This document shows, piece by piece, positions 28,971 to 38,737 of a DNA stretch of 64,000 nucleotides. The translations under genes and the position numbers were made by a program. Below the pieces are notes generated by a model that searched no databases, was not told the DNA's origin, and was given only the letters and a program-made list of their open reading frames with translations. Location: NCBI GenBank assembly GCA_030144725.1, contig JASKMD010000025.1, positions 6,435,208-6,499,207 of the forward strand, written 5' to 3'. The stretch comes from Haematococcus lacustris. Lineage: Eukaryota > Chlorophyta > Chlorophyceae > Chlamydomonadales > Haematococcaceae. Within the stretch, counting starts at the first letter, position 1; each line of letters begins with the position of its first letter.

Positions 28971-29129
28971 TATAATGTCGGAGGCCGAGCTGTTACGGGA
29001 AAATAACGGTCGAGGCTGGGTCGAAAGTTGCAGTAAACGTCGAGGCGTAGCCGAGACGTTTACGCAGCTTGAGACCTGGCCGAGACTGTTATTTGGACGT
29101 GAACAGCGCTGGCCGAGACATTATGCGAT
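28971..29129. mobile_element. Foldback (hairpin) MITE in gypsy D
   Basis: Almost the whole segment folds on itself around 29047-29049. The outer ends are ATAATGTC and GACATTAT. The stem is interrupted at regular points where GA faces GA: 29042-43 with 29053-54, 29023-24 with 29071-72, and 29012-13 with 29082-83. It lies inside the integrase/chromodomain coding region of gypsy D, and TAT occurs on both sides of the joint insertion. It has no coding capacity. Confidence 0.6.
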
Positions 29130-29239
29130 ATCCCTATACATTACGGGCACACGATTTGGAGCCTCGCTGCTATTGCGGCTGTGCTCCACGCGTCGGAGAC
29201 GACATCAGAACCAGTGCGCAAACCACGCTCTTTCCTGGT

Positions 29240-29375
29240 GGTTGTGCACTTTTGCTGTAAATGTCTGCGCTTTCCCCGTAAATGTGTGCAAGTCGTGCAC
29301 TTTTTCAGTAAATGTCTGCACTTTTCCCGTAAATGTGTGCAAGTCGTGCACTTTTCCTGTAATTGTTTGCAAGTC
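29240..29375. repeat. GTGCACTTTTCC-GTAAATGT tandem array
   Basis: Alternating units of about 24-28 bp with the cores CCCGTAAATGTGTGCAAGTC and GTGCACTTTTCAGTAAATGT; about five units upstream of the predicted gene in the TIR element. It could be a promoter-proximal repeat of the element. Confidence 0.7.
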
Positions 29376-29451
29376 ACCCCCTCTTCACTCTTTACTCTAG
29401 GACAAACTTCCAGCCGCAGCCTCACCCATACCAGCCTGCCCAACAGCTAAA

Positions 29452-30075
29452 ATGCCCGACAGCACCTACACCGTCAGCAGGGGCAGCATTGGCGACGACG
29501 ACGACCAGTGCGGCAGTGATAACGACTTCAAGATACCAACATATAACCTTCTTCCGCCTCCGCTAGAGGTCGCAACAGCACGTTTGGCAGCTACGGGGCT
29601 TGACGGTGAGACGCGTTGACGGACCTTAGCGTTGACCCCTTTTGACTTGCATCTTTTGACTAATAACACCACGTCTGTTGCGCAACAGGGTCCCCGTAGA
29701 ACAAAGTGGCTGGGCAGCCCAACACCGCAGCTGTCGCAGCTGTTGCAGCTGTCGCAGGAGCTCGCTTGGCTGATGCAGATCGCGTGGCTGCGTCGCCAAA
29801 ACCGGCCATTGCAGATGCTGGCAAAGAAGGTGAGTCCAAGGTTGCCTTGCAACTATCTTATCGTCGTCGCAACTGTCATATCGTGGACCGTAACCATTGT
29901 GTTGCACCGCCCCGCAGCGACTGCCGAGCAGCAAACGGAGCATGTTGCAAACGAGGACACTGAGCAGGTCCTTATGAGGTTCCTAAAAGACCCGGACATT
30001 GTGGACATGGCAATCCGCAGCAAGGCAGCACCGGCAACCATGGTCAAGAATGAGTCTCAGCTGAACACCAGCTAG
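29452..30075 (+). CDS. Predicted three-exon gene inside the TIR element
   Basis: Exon 1 is 29452-29605 (ATG; ends G|GTGAGA). Exon 2 is 29731-29829 (acceptor ACCGCAG; an earlier AAG acceptor at 29707 keeps the same frame; donor GTGAGT). Exon 3 is 29918-30075 (acceptor CCCGCAG; ends TAG). All junctions agree in phase, giving about 136-144 residues. The product starts with MPDSTYTVSRGS, has an acidic patch (GDDDDQ), an Ala/Val-rich middle, and a helical C-terminal part (ANEDTEQVLMRFLKDPDIVDMAIRS without a break). No known domain is recognised. It is either an element-encoded accessory protein or a captured host gene; the three phase-compatible introns argue that it is a real gene. Confidence 0.5.
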
Positions 30076-30146
30076 AACATGGAGTCTGTTCTGGACCTCA
30101 TGTTATGTTCTGGTCCTCATTGGCATGCCTTGTCATGTCATTGCCA

Positions 30147-30825
30147 CCCTCATACAAGCCCTGCTGCTGCTGCTGATGATGCCTTGTTGATGCTGCTGTT
30201 GCCCTCCTGCTGCTGCCCTGCAGCTGCTGCTGCCCTGCAGCTGCTGCTGCCCTGCTGCTGCTGCTAATGTTGCTGCTGCCCTGCTGCTACTGCAGCTGCC
30301 TTGCTGCAACTGTTGTTGCCCTCCTGCGGCTGCCCTGCTGCTGTTGCTGCTGTTGCTGCTGCTGTTGCTGCTGCCGCCTGGCTGCTGCTACTACCCGGCT
30401 GCTGCTGCTGCCCGGCTGCTGTTGCTGCTGCCGCCCTGCTGCTGTCTGCTGCCCGGCTGCTGCTGCTGTCTGCTGCCCGGCTGCTGCTGCTGCTGCTGCC
30501 CGGCTGCTGTCTGTTGCTGCCCGGCTGCTGTCTGTTGCTGCCCGGCTGCTGTCTGTTGCTGCCCTGCTGTTGCTGCTGCCGCCCTGCTGCTGCTGCTGCC
30601 CGGCTGCTGCTGCTGCCCTGCCACTGCTGCTGTCGCCCTGCTGCTGCTGCCTGGCTGCTGCTGCTGCTGCTGTTGCCCTGCTGTTGCTGCTGCCGCCCTG
30701 CTGTTGCTGCTGCCCGGCTGCGGCTGCTGCCCGGCCGCGGCTGCTGCCCGGCCGCTGCTGCTGCCGCCCTGCTGCTGCTGCTGCTGGCCGGCTGCTGCTG
30801 CTACCGCTGTTGCTGGCCTGGCAGC
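30147..30825. repeat. CTG-rich trinucleotide tract
   Basis: Imperfect CTG/GCC/CGG repeats over nearly 700 bp. All frames stay open: Leu/Ala/Cys-rich on plus, Gln/Ala/Ser-rich on minus. I do not call a gene from this alone. Confidence 0.9.
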
Positions 30826-30990
30826 GGTGCCCCTGGCAGTTGGCCCGGCGGCGGTGCCCCTGGCAGGTGGCCCGGCGGCGGTGCCCCTGACATTTGGCCC
30901 GGCGGCGGTGCCCCTGACAGTTGGCCCGGCGGCGGTGCCCCTGACAGTTGGCCCGGCGGCGGTGCCCCTGGCAGCTGGCCCGGCTCCCCC
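30826..30990. repeat. 30-bp tandem repeat TGGCCCGGCGGCGGTGCCCC
   Basis: About five to six units of 30 bp, giving GPAAVPLTV-type ten-residue repeats in one plus frame. The frame runs on into PPGYGYWQPLNPNATPS, so part of it may be translated. Confidence 0.85.
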
Positions 30991-31351
30991 TGGCTACGGG
31001 TACTGGCAGCCTTTGAACCCTAATGCGACACCCAGCATCATGCCGGCTCATACCCTTGCCGCTCCCTGGATACCCCAATGCACCATGGATTGATCCACAA
31101 GCAGCGCAACGCCTAGATGATTTCCAAGCCCACCAAGCAGCTGGCAATCCTCTGAAGATGAAGCTTTTGGCAGCTGCTGCCGCTATTTAGGGTTACTATA
31201 ATTACATGGTTCGCGGGCTGTAGAGCGCCGGCAAGTTAAAGTTTTACCGGCCGACATTGCTTGTAATTGCTGTGCTTGCTGTAATTGCCCGATTCTGTTC
31301 AACATTAACGTATAAATCACCAATTACGACAATATAACAATAAATTATTCT
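30991..31351. other. 3' part of the TIR element
   Basis: Short plus-strand coding-like stretches in two frames (GYGYWQPLNPNATPS; NAPWIDPQAAQRLDDFQAHQ), suggesting a frameshift or a missed splice. After them comes an AT-rich, TGTAATT-containing segment up to the right terminal repeat. Confidence 0.4.
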
Positions 31352-31369
31352 CCCGTAATGTATAGGGAT

Positions 31370-32518
31370 CTATGAATCTAGGCAGCAACTTCTTAGCCTT
31401 ACCTGGCTTCATCCTGAGGTTCCTAGTGCTAAGAAGCACCAACTGACCAGTGTGGTACTCCACTTCCTTGCGTCCCTTGTTGGCCATATAGGCCTGCCGC
31501 CGCTGAGCCAGTTCCATAAAGTGGCGAGCCTGCTTGACATTGCTCTGCCACCACTCAGACAGTCTCCTGGCAGTGGGACAGTACACCTCGCCCGGCAGCT
31601 CCAGCAGGGCAGGTGTCAGAGGTGACTGGCCAGTATTGACCAAAAAGGGCGTGGACTGTATGGACTCCTGCCAACTATTGTTGACAGCAAACTCAGCCAG
31701 AGATAGGAAGAAAGGCCAGTCAGACTGAGCAGGTGAGATATAATGGCGAAGCATTTCCTCTAGGGTGCGATTGTACCTCTCAGTCTGGCCATCGGACTGT
31801 GGATGATAGGCACTAGACTTACATTCCTTTACACCAAGAATGGTCATAATTGACGCCCAGAAATGATTAGTAAAATGGGAGCCCCTATCAGAGATGATTT
31901 CTCTGGGTACTCCATGGTGTTTAAACACATTGTCAATGAAGAGACGGGCGAAGCTCTCAGCATTCATAGACTCACGGCAAGGCACAAAGTGCACCATTTT
32001 AGATAGCCTGTCTACAAACACGGCAATGGCATCAAAGCCATGCTCACCAGGAGGTAGCTTAGTAATTAGGTCCATTGAAATAGACTCCCATCTATCATAG
32101 GGTATGGCCAGAGGCGTGAGCAATCCTCCAGGTTTGGTATTAACAGATTTGTTACGCTGGCAAGCATCACAGTTGGCCACATAATGGCGTACCTCAGACC
32201 TCATGCGGGGCCACCAGAACATCCTGGAGATACGCTCCAGCGTCTTGGTAATACCCACATGACCTGCAAACTGCGCATCATGCATCTCCACCAATATCCT
32301 GGCTTTGAGCTCTGGGCAGTTAGGGACCACTATCTGGTTCCTTTCTCTGGTGCGATACAGCCCATGCTGATCCTGATCATACTGATCCACCATGCTGGCA
32401 AAAGCCTCATCTGCTGCATACGCTGCCAGCAGCTGCTCTGCCATATTGACAGCATGCAGAGGGTGCAAAGGCACAGGGGGTGGGGGCAAAGGCTGCTCCA
32501 GCACCAGCTGTGGCTGCG
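31370..32518 (-). pseudogene. Gypsy copy D pol, integrase part
   Basis: Open frame with the integrase zinc finger (HDAQFAGHVGITKTLER, CDACQRNKS) and the DDE core (SMDLITKLP, ISDRGSHFTNHFW, AYHPQSDGQTERYNRTLEEML), ending at KKLLPRF. Beyond that, the hairpin MITE and TIR element cut it from its chromodomain (28624-28964). On the other side it stops at 32518, where the LTR of gypsy copy C begins; its RT is not seen and would lie beyond the 38.7-kb gap if it survives. Protein identity to copy C is moderate, so it is a related but separate family. Confidence 0.92.
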
Positions 32519-32755
32519 TGTAGCGTTCCGATTCTGCACTAAGCAGTCGGCCGCTAGTGTCACTGACGAAGTGTGATACAGGCAGGTTAAATGGTGGGCT
32601 GTATTGCCTGCCCACCATTCGGGTTCGATCCCCGGGGGCCGTTCTATGTCCTGGCCTGGTTACGCTGAGACAGTCTGACACCTGTAACGGCTATTAGCGT
32701 TGCATGGCGCTCACACGTTGAAAAGATTTAAGGCGCGCTCTTCCTGAACGCTACA
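32519..32755 (+). repeat. Gypsy copy C 5' LTR (237 bp)
   Basis: TGTAGCGTTCCG ... GAACGCTACA with inverted 7-bp ends TGTAGCG/CGCTACA. The 3' partner starts at 38671 with the same first 67 bp. It contains the hairpin TGGTGGGC...GCCCACCA and the T-arm-like CGGGTTCGATCCCCG (32620-32634). It was inserted into gypsy D. Confidence 0.93.
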
Positions 32756-32791
32756 TTGGTTTCCGCATCGATAACTCTCAACGCCGCTATC

Positions 32792-34327
32792 ATGACTGAC
32801 GGTACTCCCGCTGGGGAGACTCCTGGCGCCGGCACATCCACCGACCCAGAAAACTTCAGAGGTCTGCTTGCTCTAGCTCGCACTGACGCCGATTTCCGCA
32901 GAGACCTTATGGCAGCTCTCAACCCTGCGGGTACTTCTGCTAACCCTTCCCGTCCTGGCACTGGCCCACTGGACGATGAGCTTCTCAATGACGAGGAGGA
33001 GGCTGAGGACGAAGACGCCCAGCAAGACGAAGATGAGGAAGAAGAGGACGAGGCTGAGCAGCTTCGCGAGGAACTGGCGGCTACCAGAATGGAGCTGAAC
33101 TCGCTGCGCATACGCCAGAGGAACTTGGACCGCGCCATGTCTTCCTTGGCTGCTCAGGTGAGCCTAGTTCCTGGTAGATCGTCTTCCTATCAGGACAGGC
33201 TGTTTGGAATGCGCACGCCCTCCCCAAGCAGGTCTGGTACACGTCCAGCGTGTATTCCTGGCACTTATCTGTCTGCTGGTGGACGAGGTGGCGCTTTGCA
33301 CCACCTCCTGTCCCCTGCTCCTACTTCTGTTCCGGCTGCCAAGGCTGTGCCTGGCCCAGACAAGTGGACAGATGCCTGCATCAAATCAGTCCGCAGGGCT
33401 TCGGCCTTCTGCGATGACTTGGAGGCCCACTGTGCTCGCTATTCTTTGGACATTGTCTCTGTCTTCCCTGCTTTCCTATCTGGTGCAGCACGCAATGCTT
33501 GGTACCCTTCGGTCCAGCAAGCTCATTTTGCGCAGACAGGTGTTGCCCCTCCCTGGCAGTTCTTGCGTGCGTCTTTCCTTGAGTATACAGGGGATGATTT
33601 GCGGGATGACATGCTTGAGGCTCGCGACAGACTGCTCGACAGGTCGATCCGTATGGGTCCCAGTTATCCTGAACTCACTGACTATCTCATTGCGTTTAGG
33701 AACAACCTGTTAACTGTTGGTGCGCAGTGCATGGACGAGTCCCTCCTGGTCAATCTGTTTGTTACTGGGTTGTCTCCCAGTCTGCGTGAGACTGTCCTGA
33801 AGGACATTGTCCCCTTGCAGAACCCGACATTGACCCAGGCAATTGATTCTGCCAGGCAGGCACAGCGTAATGCTGTGTTCCTGGCCGGTGCAGTCAATCC
33901 CAAGCGCCATGTGGCTGCTGTGCAGGGCCGTGCCATCACTGAGCGCGCAGAGCATGAGATACACGAGACAAAGATGACGGTGCCTGCTCCTGCTCGCCAA
34001 GCATCTGCCCCCCGCTCTGTTGGCCGTCAAGTGCCCAGGATGGGAGGCATGCGGCCAGGGCCTCCCCCTGCTGCTACTGGCAAGAGAGCTGGTGCTGCTG
34101 CTGCTGCCACGGCTGTAAAGCCTGGCCAGTATTGCCACCACTGCTACTCCCCTGATCATTTGAAGCCCCAGTGTCCCTGGAAGCACCTCCCTGCCAAGCA
34201 GGCCCGTGAACAGTCAGGCTACTCTAGGCCACCTGCTGGGGCCAATGTGCCTCAGAAGCGCAGCCGCCCAGATGATGATGATAAGGGGCAGGGCAAGGGC
34301 AAGCTGGCCACTGCTAATGCCAAATAG
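32792..34327 (+). CDS. gag: Gypsy copy C Gag
   Basis: 511 residues from the ATG at 32792, 37 bp after the LTR, starting MTDGTPAGETPGAG as in copy A. Layout as in copy A: acidic stretch (EEEAEDEDAQQDEDEEEE), coiled coil (LREELAATRMELNSLRIRQ), capsid-type region (FLSGAARNAWYPSV, FLEYTGDDLRDDM), Ala/Pro-rich linker, one CCHC knuckle CHHCYSPDHLKPQC, basic tail. Ends at TAG with pol following in the same frame. Intact. Confidence 0.92.
   Translation: MTDGTPAGETPGAGTSTDPENFRGLLALARTDADFRRDLMAALNPAGTSANPSRPGTGPLDDELLNDEEEAEDEDAQQDEDEEEEDEAEQLREELAATRMELNSLRIRQRNLDRAMSSLAAQVSLVPGRSSSYQDRLFGMRTPSPSRSGTRPACIPGTYLSAGGRGGALHHLLSPAPTSVPAAKAVPGPDKWTDACIKSVRRASAFCDDLEAHCARYSLDIVSVFPAFLSGAARNAWYPSVQQAHFAQTGVAPPWQFLRASFLEYTGDDLRDDMLEARDRLLDRSIRMGPSYPELTDYLIAFRNNLLTVGAQCMDESLLVNLFVTGLSPSLRETVLKDIVPLQNPTLTQAIDSARQAQRNAVFLAGAVNPKRHVAAVQGRAITERAEHEIHETKMTVPAPARQASAPRSVGRQVPRMGGMRPGPPPAATGKRAGAAAAATAVKPGQYCHHCYSPDHLKPQCPWKHLPAKQAREQSGYSRPPAGANVPQKRSRPDDDDKGQGKGKLATANAK
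34325..34327 (+). promoter_or_regulatory. gag/pol in-frame stop (TAG), candidate readthrough site
   Basis: TAG followed by GGTGTTGCCCAGCCAGG. Copy A has TGA with the same 17 downstream bases. Pol is open in the same frame for about 290 codons after this stop. Confidence 0.6.
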
Positions 34328-37300
34328 GGTGTTGCCCAGCCAGGCAGGTGCTGTTCCTGTGCTGCGGTAGCAACAACTGCTGAGCCTGATCAACTGTCTG
34401 CTGCATGCAACTGTGCTAATGTTGCCTGCACAAAGCCTGAGACGCAGACTGATGCACTCTGTGTTTCATTGCCTGCCAACAACAAACCAAGGCCACAGGG
34501 TCCTGCCATGAGTGCTGTGGACAACTGCAAGTGTGCTGTGCCTGTGTCTGAGTCAAAGCCTGAGAAGACTGCCGTGCTGGCAGCTAGCTTTGCTGGTTTC
34601 TGTTGTGAGGCTGCTGACCCATGCCTGAGTCATGTGGTATCATGTAAGACAGCCCTTTGTTGCCCCATGCTGCCGTCCCAAGTCATCCTGGGGGTTGCTG
34701 GACAAGACAACAAGGTAAGGTTCCAGTTTACTGGCACCATCGATAGCCATGTCTGCCATATGTTAGCTGATGGTGGTGCTGACGCGTCATTCATTAGTGC
34801 TAGCTATGTTCAGCTGCATGGTATTCCTCTCTATACCTATCCTGTGTCACTTAGGTTTGATGTTGCTAACAATCAACCTGTGATCTGTGAGCACTATGTC
34901 AAGGTACAGTTGCACATTGCCAGCTTTAGCTGCATGTGCCTGCTGACTGTCATGCCTGACCTTGTTCATGCTTATGACGTGCTCCTGGGTGCTGACTGGC
35001 TGTCTGTGCAGGGGGCCTTGATCGACTACGTCGACCAGACCCTGACCCTGCGCACTGCCCAAGGTAACACAACCTTGCATCCACACACAGGTGACATGAG
35101 TGCTGCTGGCCAGTGTGTTGCCAACAGGCCACCTGGGTCCACCCACTCACTGCCCCGCCCACCTGCTGCTGTACTTGCTGCTGTGTCCAAAGCCAACCCA
35201 AAGGCCTTGTGACAGCTAAGCAAGCAGCCAGATGGTTGCGTAAAGGGGGCTCTGCTATGGTTGCTATGGTGTCTTTGGAAGACCTTACCTTGCCAGCAGA
35301 TGTTTCACCTGTCCATAGACAGCACCTCCAAGCTCTGCTTGATGAATACTCTGATGTATTCGAACCCATCACTGGACTCCCACCAGAGCGTGCAGTAGGG
35401 CACTCCATCCCCTTGCAGCCTGATGCTAAGCCTCCAGCTAGGCCCAGCTATAGGATGTCCAAACCTGAGCATGATGAACTGCGTAGACAGATCACTGATC
35501 TCCTTGCCAAAGGCATGATAGAGCCCAGCTCCTCTCCCTTTGCTGCACCAGTGCTGTTTGTCCAGAAGAAATCAGGTGAGCTGCGCATGTGCATTGATTA
35601 CCGCCAGCTCAATAAAATTACAATCAGGGACCAGTATCCTTTGCCACGCATTGATGATCTGTTTGATCAGCTCGCAGGAAAAACTGTGTTCTCCTCCCTT
35701 GACTTGCAGGCTGGTTACCACCAGATCCGCATCCCGGCTGAGGATGTCCCTAAAACTGCGTTCAGGACACCTGAAGGACACTACCAATTCAAGGTACTGT
35801 GTTTTGGCCTGACAAATGCTCCTGCCACGTTCCAGCGTGTAATGAATGAAGCATTTGCTGAGGTGATAAATGACTGTGCCCTCGTGTATCTCGATGATAT
35901 CCTGGTGATGTCCGAGAACACTGAGCAGCACCTAGTCCACCTCAGACGTGTATTTGACTTACTGCGTAAGAATAAATTCTATGCTAAGTTATCTAAATGT
36001 GAGTTTATGAAACGCACACTGATGTTCCTGGGCCATATCATAAGTGCTCAGGGTATATCTGTCGACCCTTGTAAAGTTACTGCCATCTCTAACTGGCCTG
36101 TCCCTACAAGCCTCAAAACCCTGCAGTCTTTCCTGGGCGCTGCTAATTATGTCCGTAAATTCGTACATAATTTTAGCACCATTGCTGCACCCCTCACTAA
36201 CCTGACTGGCCCCAAGAAGGACTCGTTCCCTTGGAAAGCATGGCCTCAGGCTGAGTTGGATGCATTCAATGCCTTGAAGCAGGCCATTTCTAATGTGCCT
36301 ATGCTCAAGCTTCCTGATCACAGCAAACCCTTCCAGGTGCACTGCGATGCGTCCCTTGAGGGCATCGGTGCAGTCCTGATGCAGGATGGCTACCCGTTGG
36401 CGTATTACTCCAGGAAATTAATCCCTGCTGAGGTTAATTACACCACGGGCGAACAGGAACTGCTGGCATTGGTATCTGCGTGTCAACAGTGGAGGTGTTA
36501 CCTGGAAGGGGTACCATTCACTCTGTACACAGATCACCGGCCACTCATCTCTCTGCCCACTCAAAACATACTCTCACGCAGGCAGACTAGATGGATGGAA
36601 TTCCTGGCCCGCTTCTCATATACCATTGAGTATTTACCTGGTATATCTAATCCCGCTGATCCGTTGTCACGCATTCCAGCTGCCACAGTACAGACGTGTA
36701 AAGGCCCTGGTGCTGATAATGTGAAGAGTATCCTTGTCATGACTAGGAGTAAGCGGCGTTCTCAGGAGGGGGAGGAAACTGGTGCTGAGGCACGTAAAAC
36801 GAGTGCTGGTGATGCCGCTGCGCCACCCACACAACCACCACCAGGCCAAGGTGATGGTGCTGCTGTAAAGCCACCCACCAAACGTGTCACTTGGGCTGCT
36901 GATGTACCAGCAGATGGAGAACCCAGTGCACCCAAACCACCAGGTCCCTTGTCAAACCTGCATGAGTGGTTGGTCAGAGCCTATGCTGCTGATTCCAACT
37001 TCACCAAGCGTAGGAAGACTAAGAACTACTACCTGGATGATAATGGCCTATGGAGACATAACAAACGACGCACCGTCATTGTGCCCCGTGACAAACAGCT
37101 ACGAGAGCATATCCTGCATGAGATGCACGATGCTAAGTATGCTGGCCACGTTGGGATCACTAAGACGTTGGAGCATGTCATGCGTGTGTTCTGGTGGAAA
37201 CACTTACGCACTGATGTGCGTCACTATGTAACAACATGTGATGCATGCCAGAGAAACAAGTCGGTTACAGCTAAGCCATGGGGGTTCCTTCACCCTCTGT

Positions 37301-38385
37301 CTATACCTGGATACCGCTGGGAAGTCATGCACATGGACTTCATAACCAAACTACCGTCCGGATCACATGGATATGATTCCATTTGTGTATTCGTTGACAG
37401 GCTCTCTAAGATGGTACATCTGGTGCCCTGCAAAGAGAGCATGGACGCTCCTGAGTTTGCACAACTCTTCATTGATAAGGTATTTGTCCACCATGGGCTA
37501 CCCTCTGAAGTTGTGAGTGATCGGGGTTCCCTTTTCGTGAGTAAGTTCTGGCAAGCTGTATGCAAGCTAATGGGCATGAAGCACTCACTCACCTCCAGCT
37601 ATCACCCCCAGTCAAACGGGCAGGTTGAGCGTTACAACAAAGTGTTGGAGGAGATGCTTAGGCATTATATCTCTCCCACTCAACGAGACTGGCCTAAACA
37701 CCTCTCGTTTGCCGAGTTTGCAATTAATAACTCATGGCAAGAAAGCATTAAGTCTACACCTTTCCTGGTTAACTATGGACAGTCCCCAGTGACACCGGTG
37801 ACTGCTGAGTTACCTCGGTTGCCACCTCCTATGGCCCAGTTCTTCTCTGAAGGCTGGGAAAAGGGTGTCCAAGAAGCCAGACGTTGCATGAAACTGGCAC
37901 AGAGCCGCCAGGCTAATGGTGCTAATCCACACAGGAAATCCTCGGACAGTGTGTTCCAAGTGGGTGACCGTGTGCTGCTTAGTACCATGAACCTGCGTAA
38001 CATGGTGGGCAAAGCCAGGAAGCTGCTGCCACGGTATGTGGGGCCTTTCAGGATCGAAGCTCATGTGGGTGAGGACGCTGTAAAGCTGACATTGCCACCT
38101 GCCATGTCCAGGATTCATCCTGTGTTCCATGTGTCATTGCTAAGACCCTATGAGGGCAACTTTGGTCGTCTACCCCCCACTGAGTTGGGCTGGCTAGATG
38201 ATTCCCCACAGTATGAAGTAGAACGCATTGTGAACCACCGGCATGTGCGTGCAGGTAAAGCAAAGGAGTACCTTGTCAAGTGGAAGGGCTATGAAGACTC
38301 TGACAACACTTGGGAGCCTGCCAGCAATCTAGCAAATGCCCCTGACTGCGTGAACTTGTATAAGGCTCAGCATGGCTTGCTGTGA
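34328..38385 (+). pseudogene. Gypsy copy C pol (protease, RT, RNase H, integrase, chromodomain), one frameshift
   Basis: Frame 1 (34328-35212) holds the protease (LADGGADASFIS; LLGADWL). A one-base deletion near 35205, where copy A has GGCTCTTG and this copy GGCCTTG, shifts the frame, and the rest runs to 38385 without a stop. Domains: RT ([19 protein letters not shown]), RNase H (HCDASLEGIG, TDHRPLI), integrase HHCC (GHVGITKTLE...CDACQRNK), DDE core (HMDFITKLP, VSDRGSLFVSKFW, SYHPQSNGQVERYN), and chromodomain (YEVERIVNHRH, YLVKWKGYEDSDNTWEP). The protease triad is D-G-G rather than D-S-G. The frameshift should make this copy unable to produce a full Pol, although Gag is intact. Confidence 0.93.
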
Positions 38386-38656
38386 TTTAAATGTGGGACA
38401 TGGGCTCCATGTAGTCTTGCTGGTTGCTTTGCTGCATGCTATGTGCCTTGGTGTACTATGGTTCCAGTTGCTCATGTGAGCCTGACTAGTCTGGTTCCCA
38501 GCGTCCATTAGCTCCCTGAGCTTGGGCTGGAATGGTCCATGGTGACCCTGATCTCCTTAGAGCGACCTGCATCCGGATGGGCAAGAGTTCTCAAATAGTG
38601 GTCATAGTACTGCGAGTCCATGCCATGATGGCGTATGGGCGGAACGGCCATCCCTT
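38386..38656 (+). other. Gypsy copy C 3' untranslated region
   Basis: Non-coding sequence between the pol stop and the polypurine tract; no feature seen in it. Confidence 0.6.
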
Positions 38657-38670
38657 AGGAGAGGGAGGAA
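38657..38670 (+). promoter_or_regulatory. Polypurine tract of gypsy copy C
   Basis: AGGAGAGGGAGGAA directly before the TGTAGCG of the 3' LTR. This is the expected primer for plus-strand DNA synthesis. Confidence 0.9.
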
Positions 38671-38737
38671 TGTAGCGTTCCGATTCTGCACTAAGCAGTC
38701 GGCCGCTAGTGTCACTGACGAAGTGTGATACAGGCAG
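38671..38737 (+). repeat. Gypsy copy C 3' LTR (cut by gap)
   Basis: The first 67 bp match the 5' LTR at 32519; the rest is in the assembly gap. Confidence 0.93.

Larger units (their letters stand above)
29130..31369 (+). mobile_element. 2.2-kb element with 16-18 bp perfect terminal inverted repeats
   Basis: CCCTATACATTACGGG at 29132-29147 recurs as its exact reverse complement at 31352-31367. The match extends to 18 bp if the flanking AT on each side is counted (alternatively AT is a 2-bp target duplication). The right end directly abuts gypsy D integrase sequence and the left end abuts the hairpin MITE, so it appears to have landed in the MITE's right edge. Inside are a ~30-bp tandem array, a predicted three-exon gene, a CTG-rich tract and 30-bp repeats. 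No transposase is recognised, so the superfamily is undetermined. Confidence 0.7.

Noticed and set aside
28965..31365. Six-bp GTATAG duplication as the target site of the whole 28971-31369 insertion
   Set aside because: The right GTATAG is part of the element's own terminal repeat (CCCTATAC inverted), and joining at it breaks the integrase frame. Joining at TAT/ATA restores RF-I-RPFKV, so GTATAG is a coincidence of the repeat.
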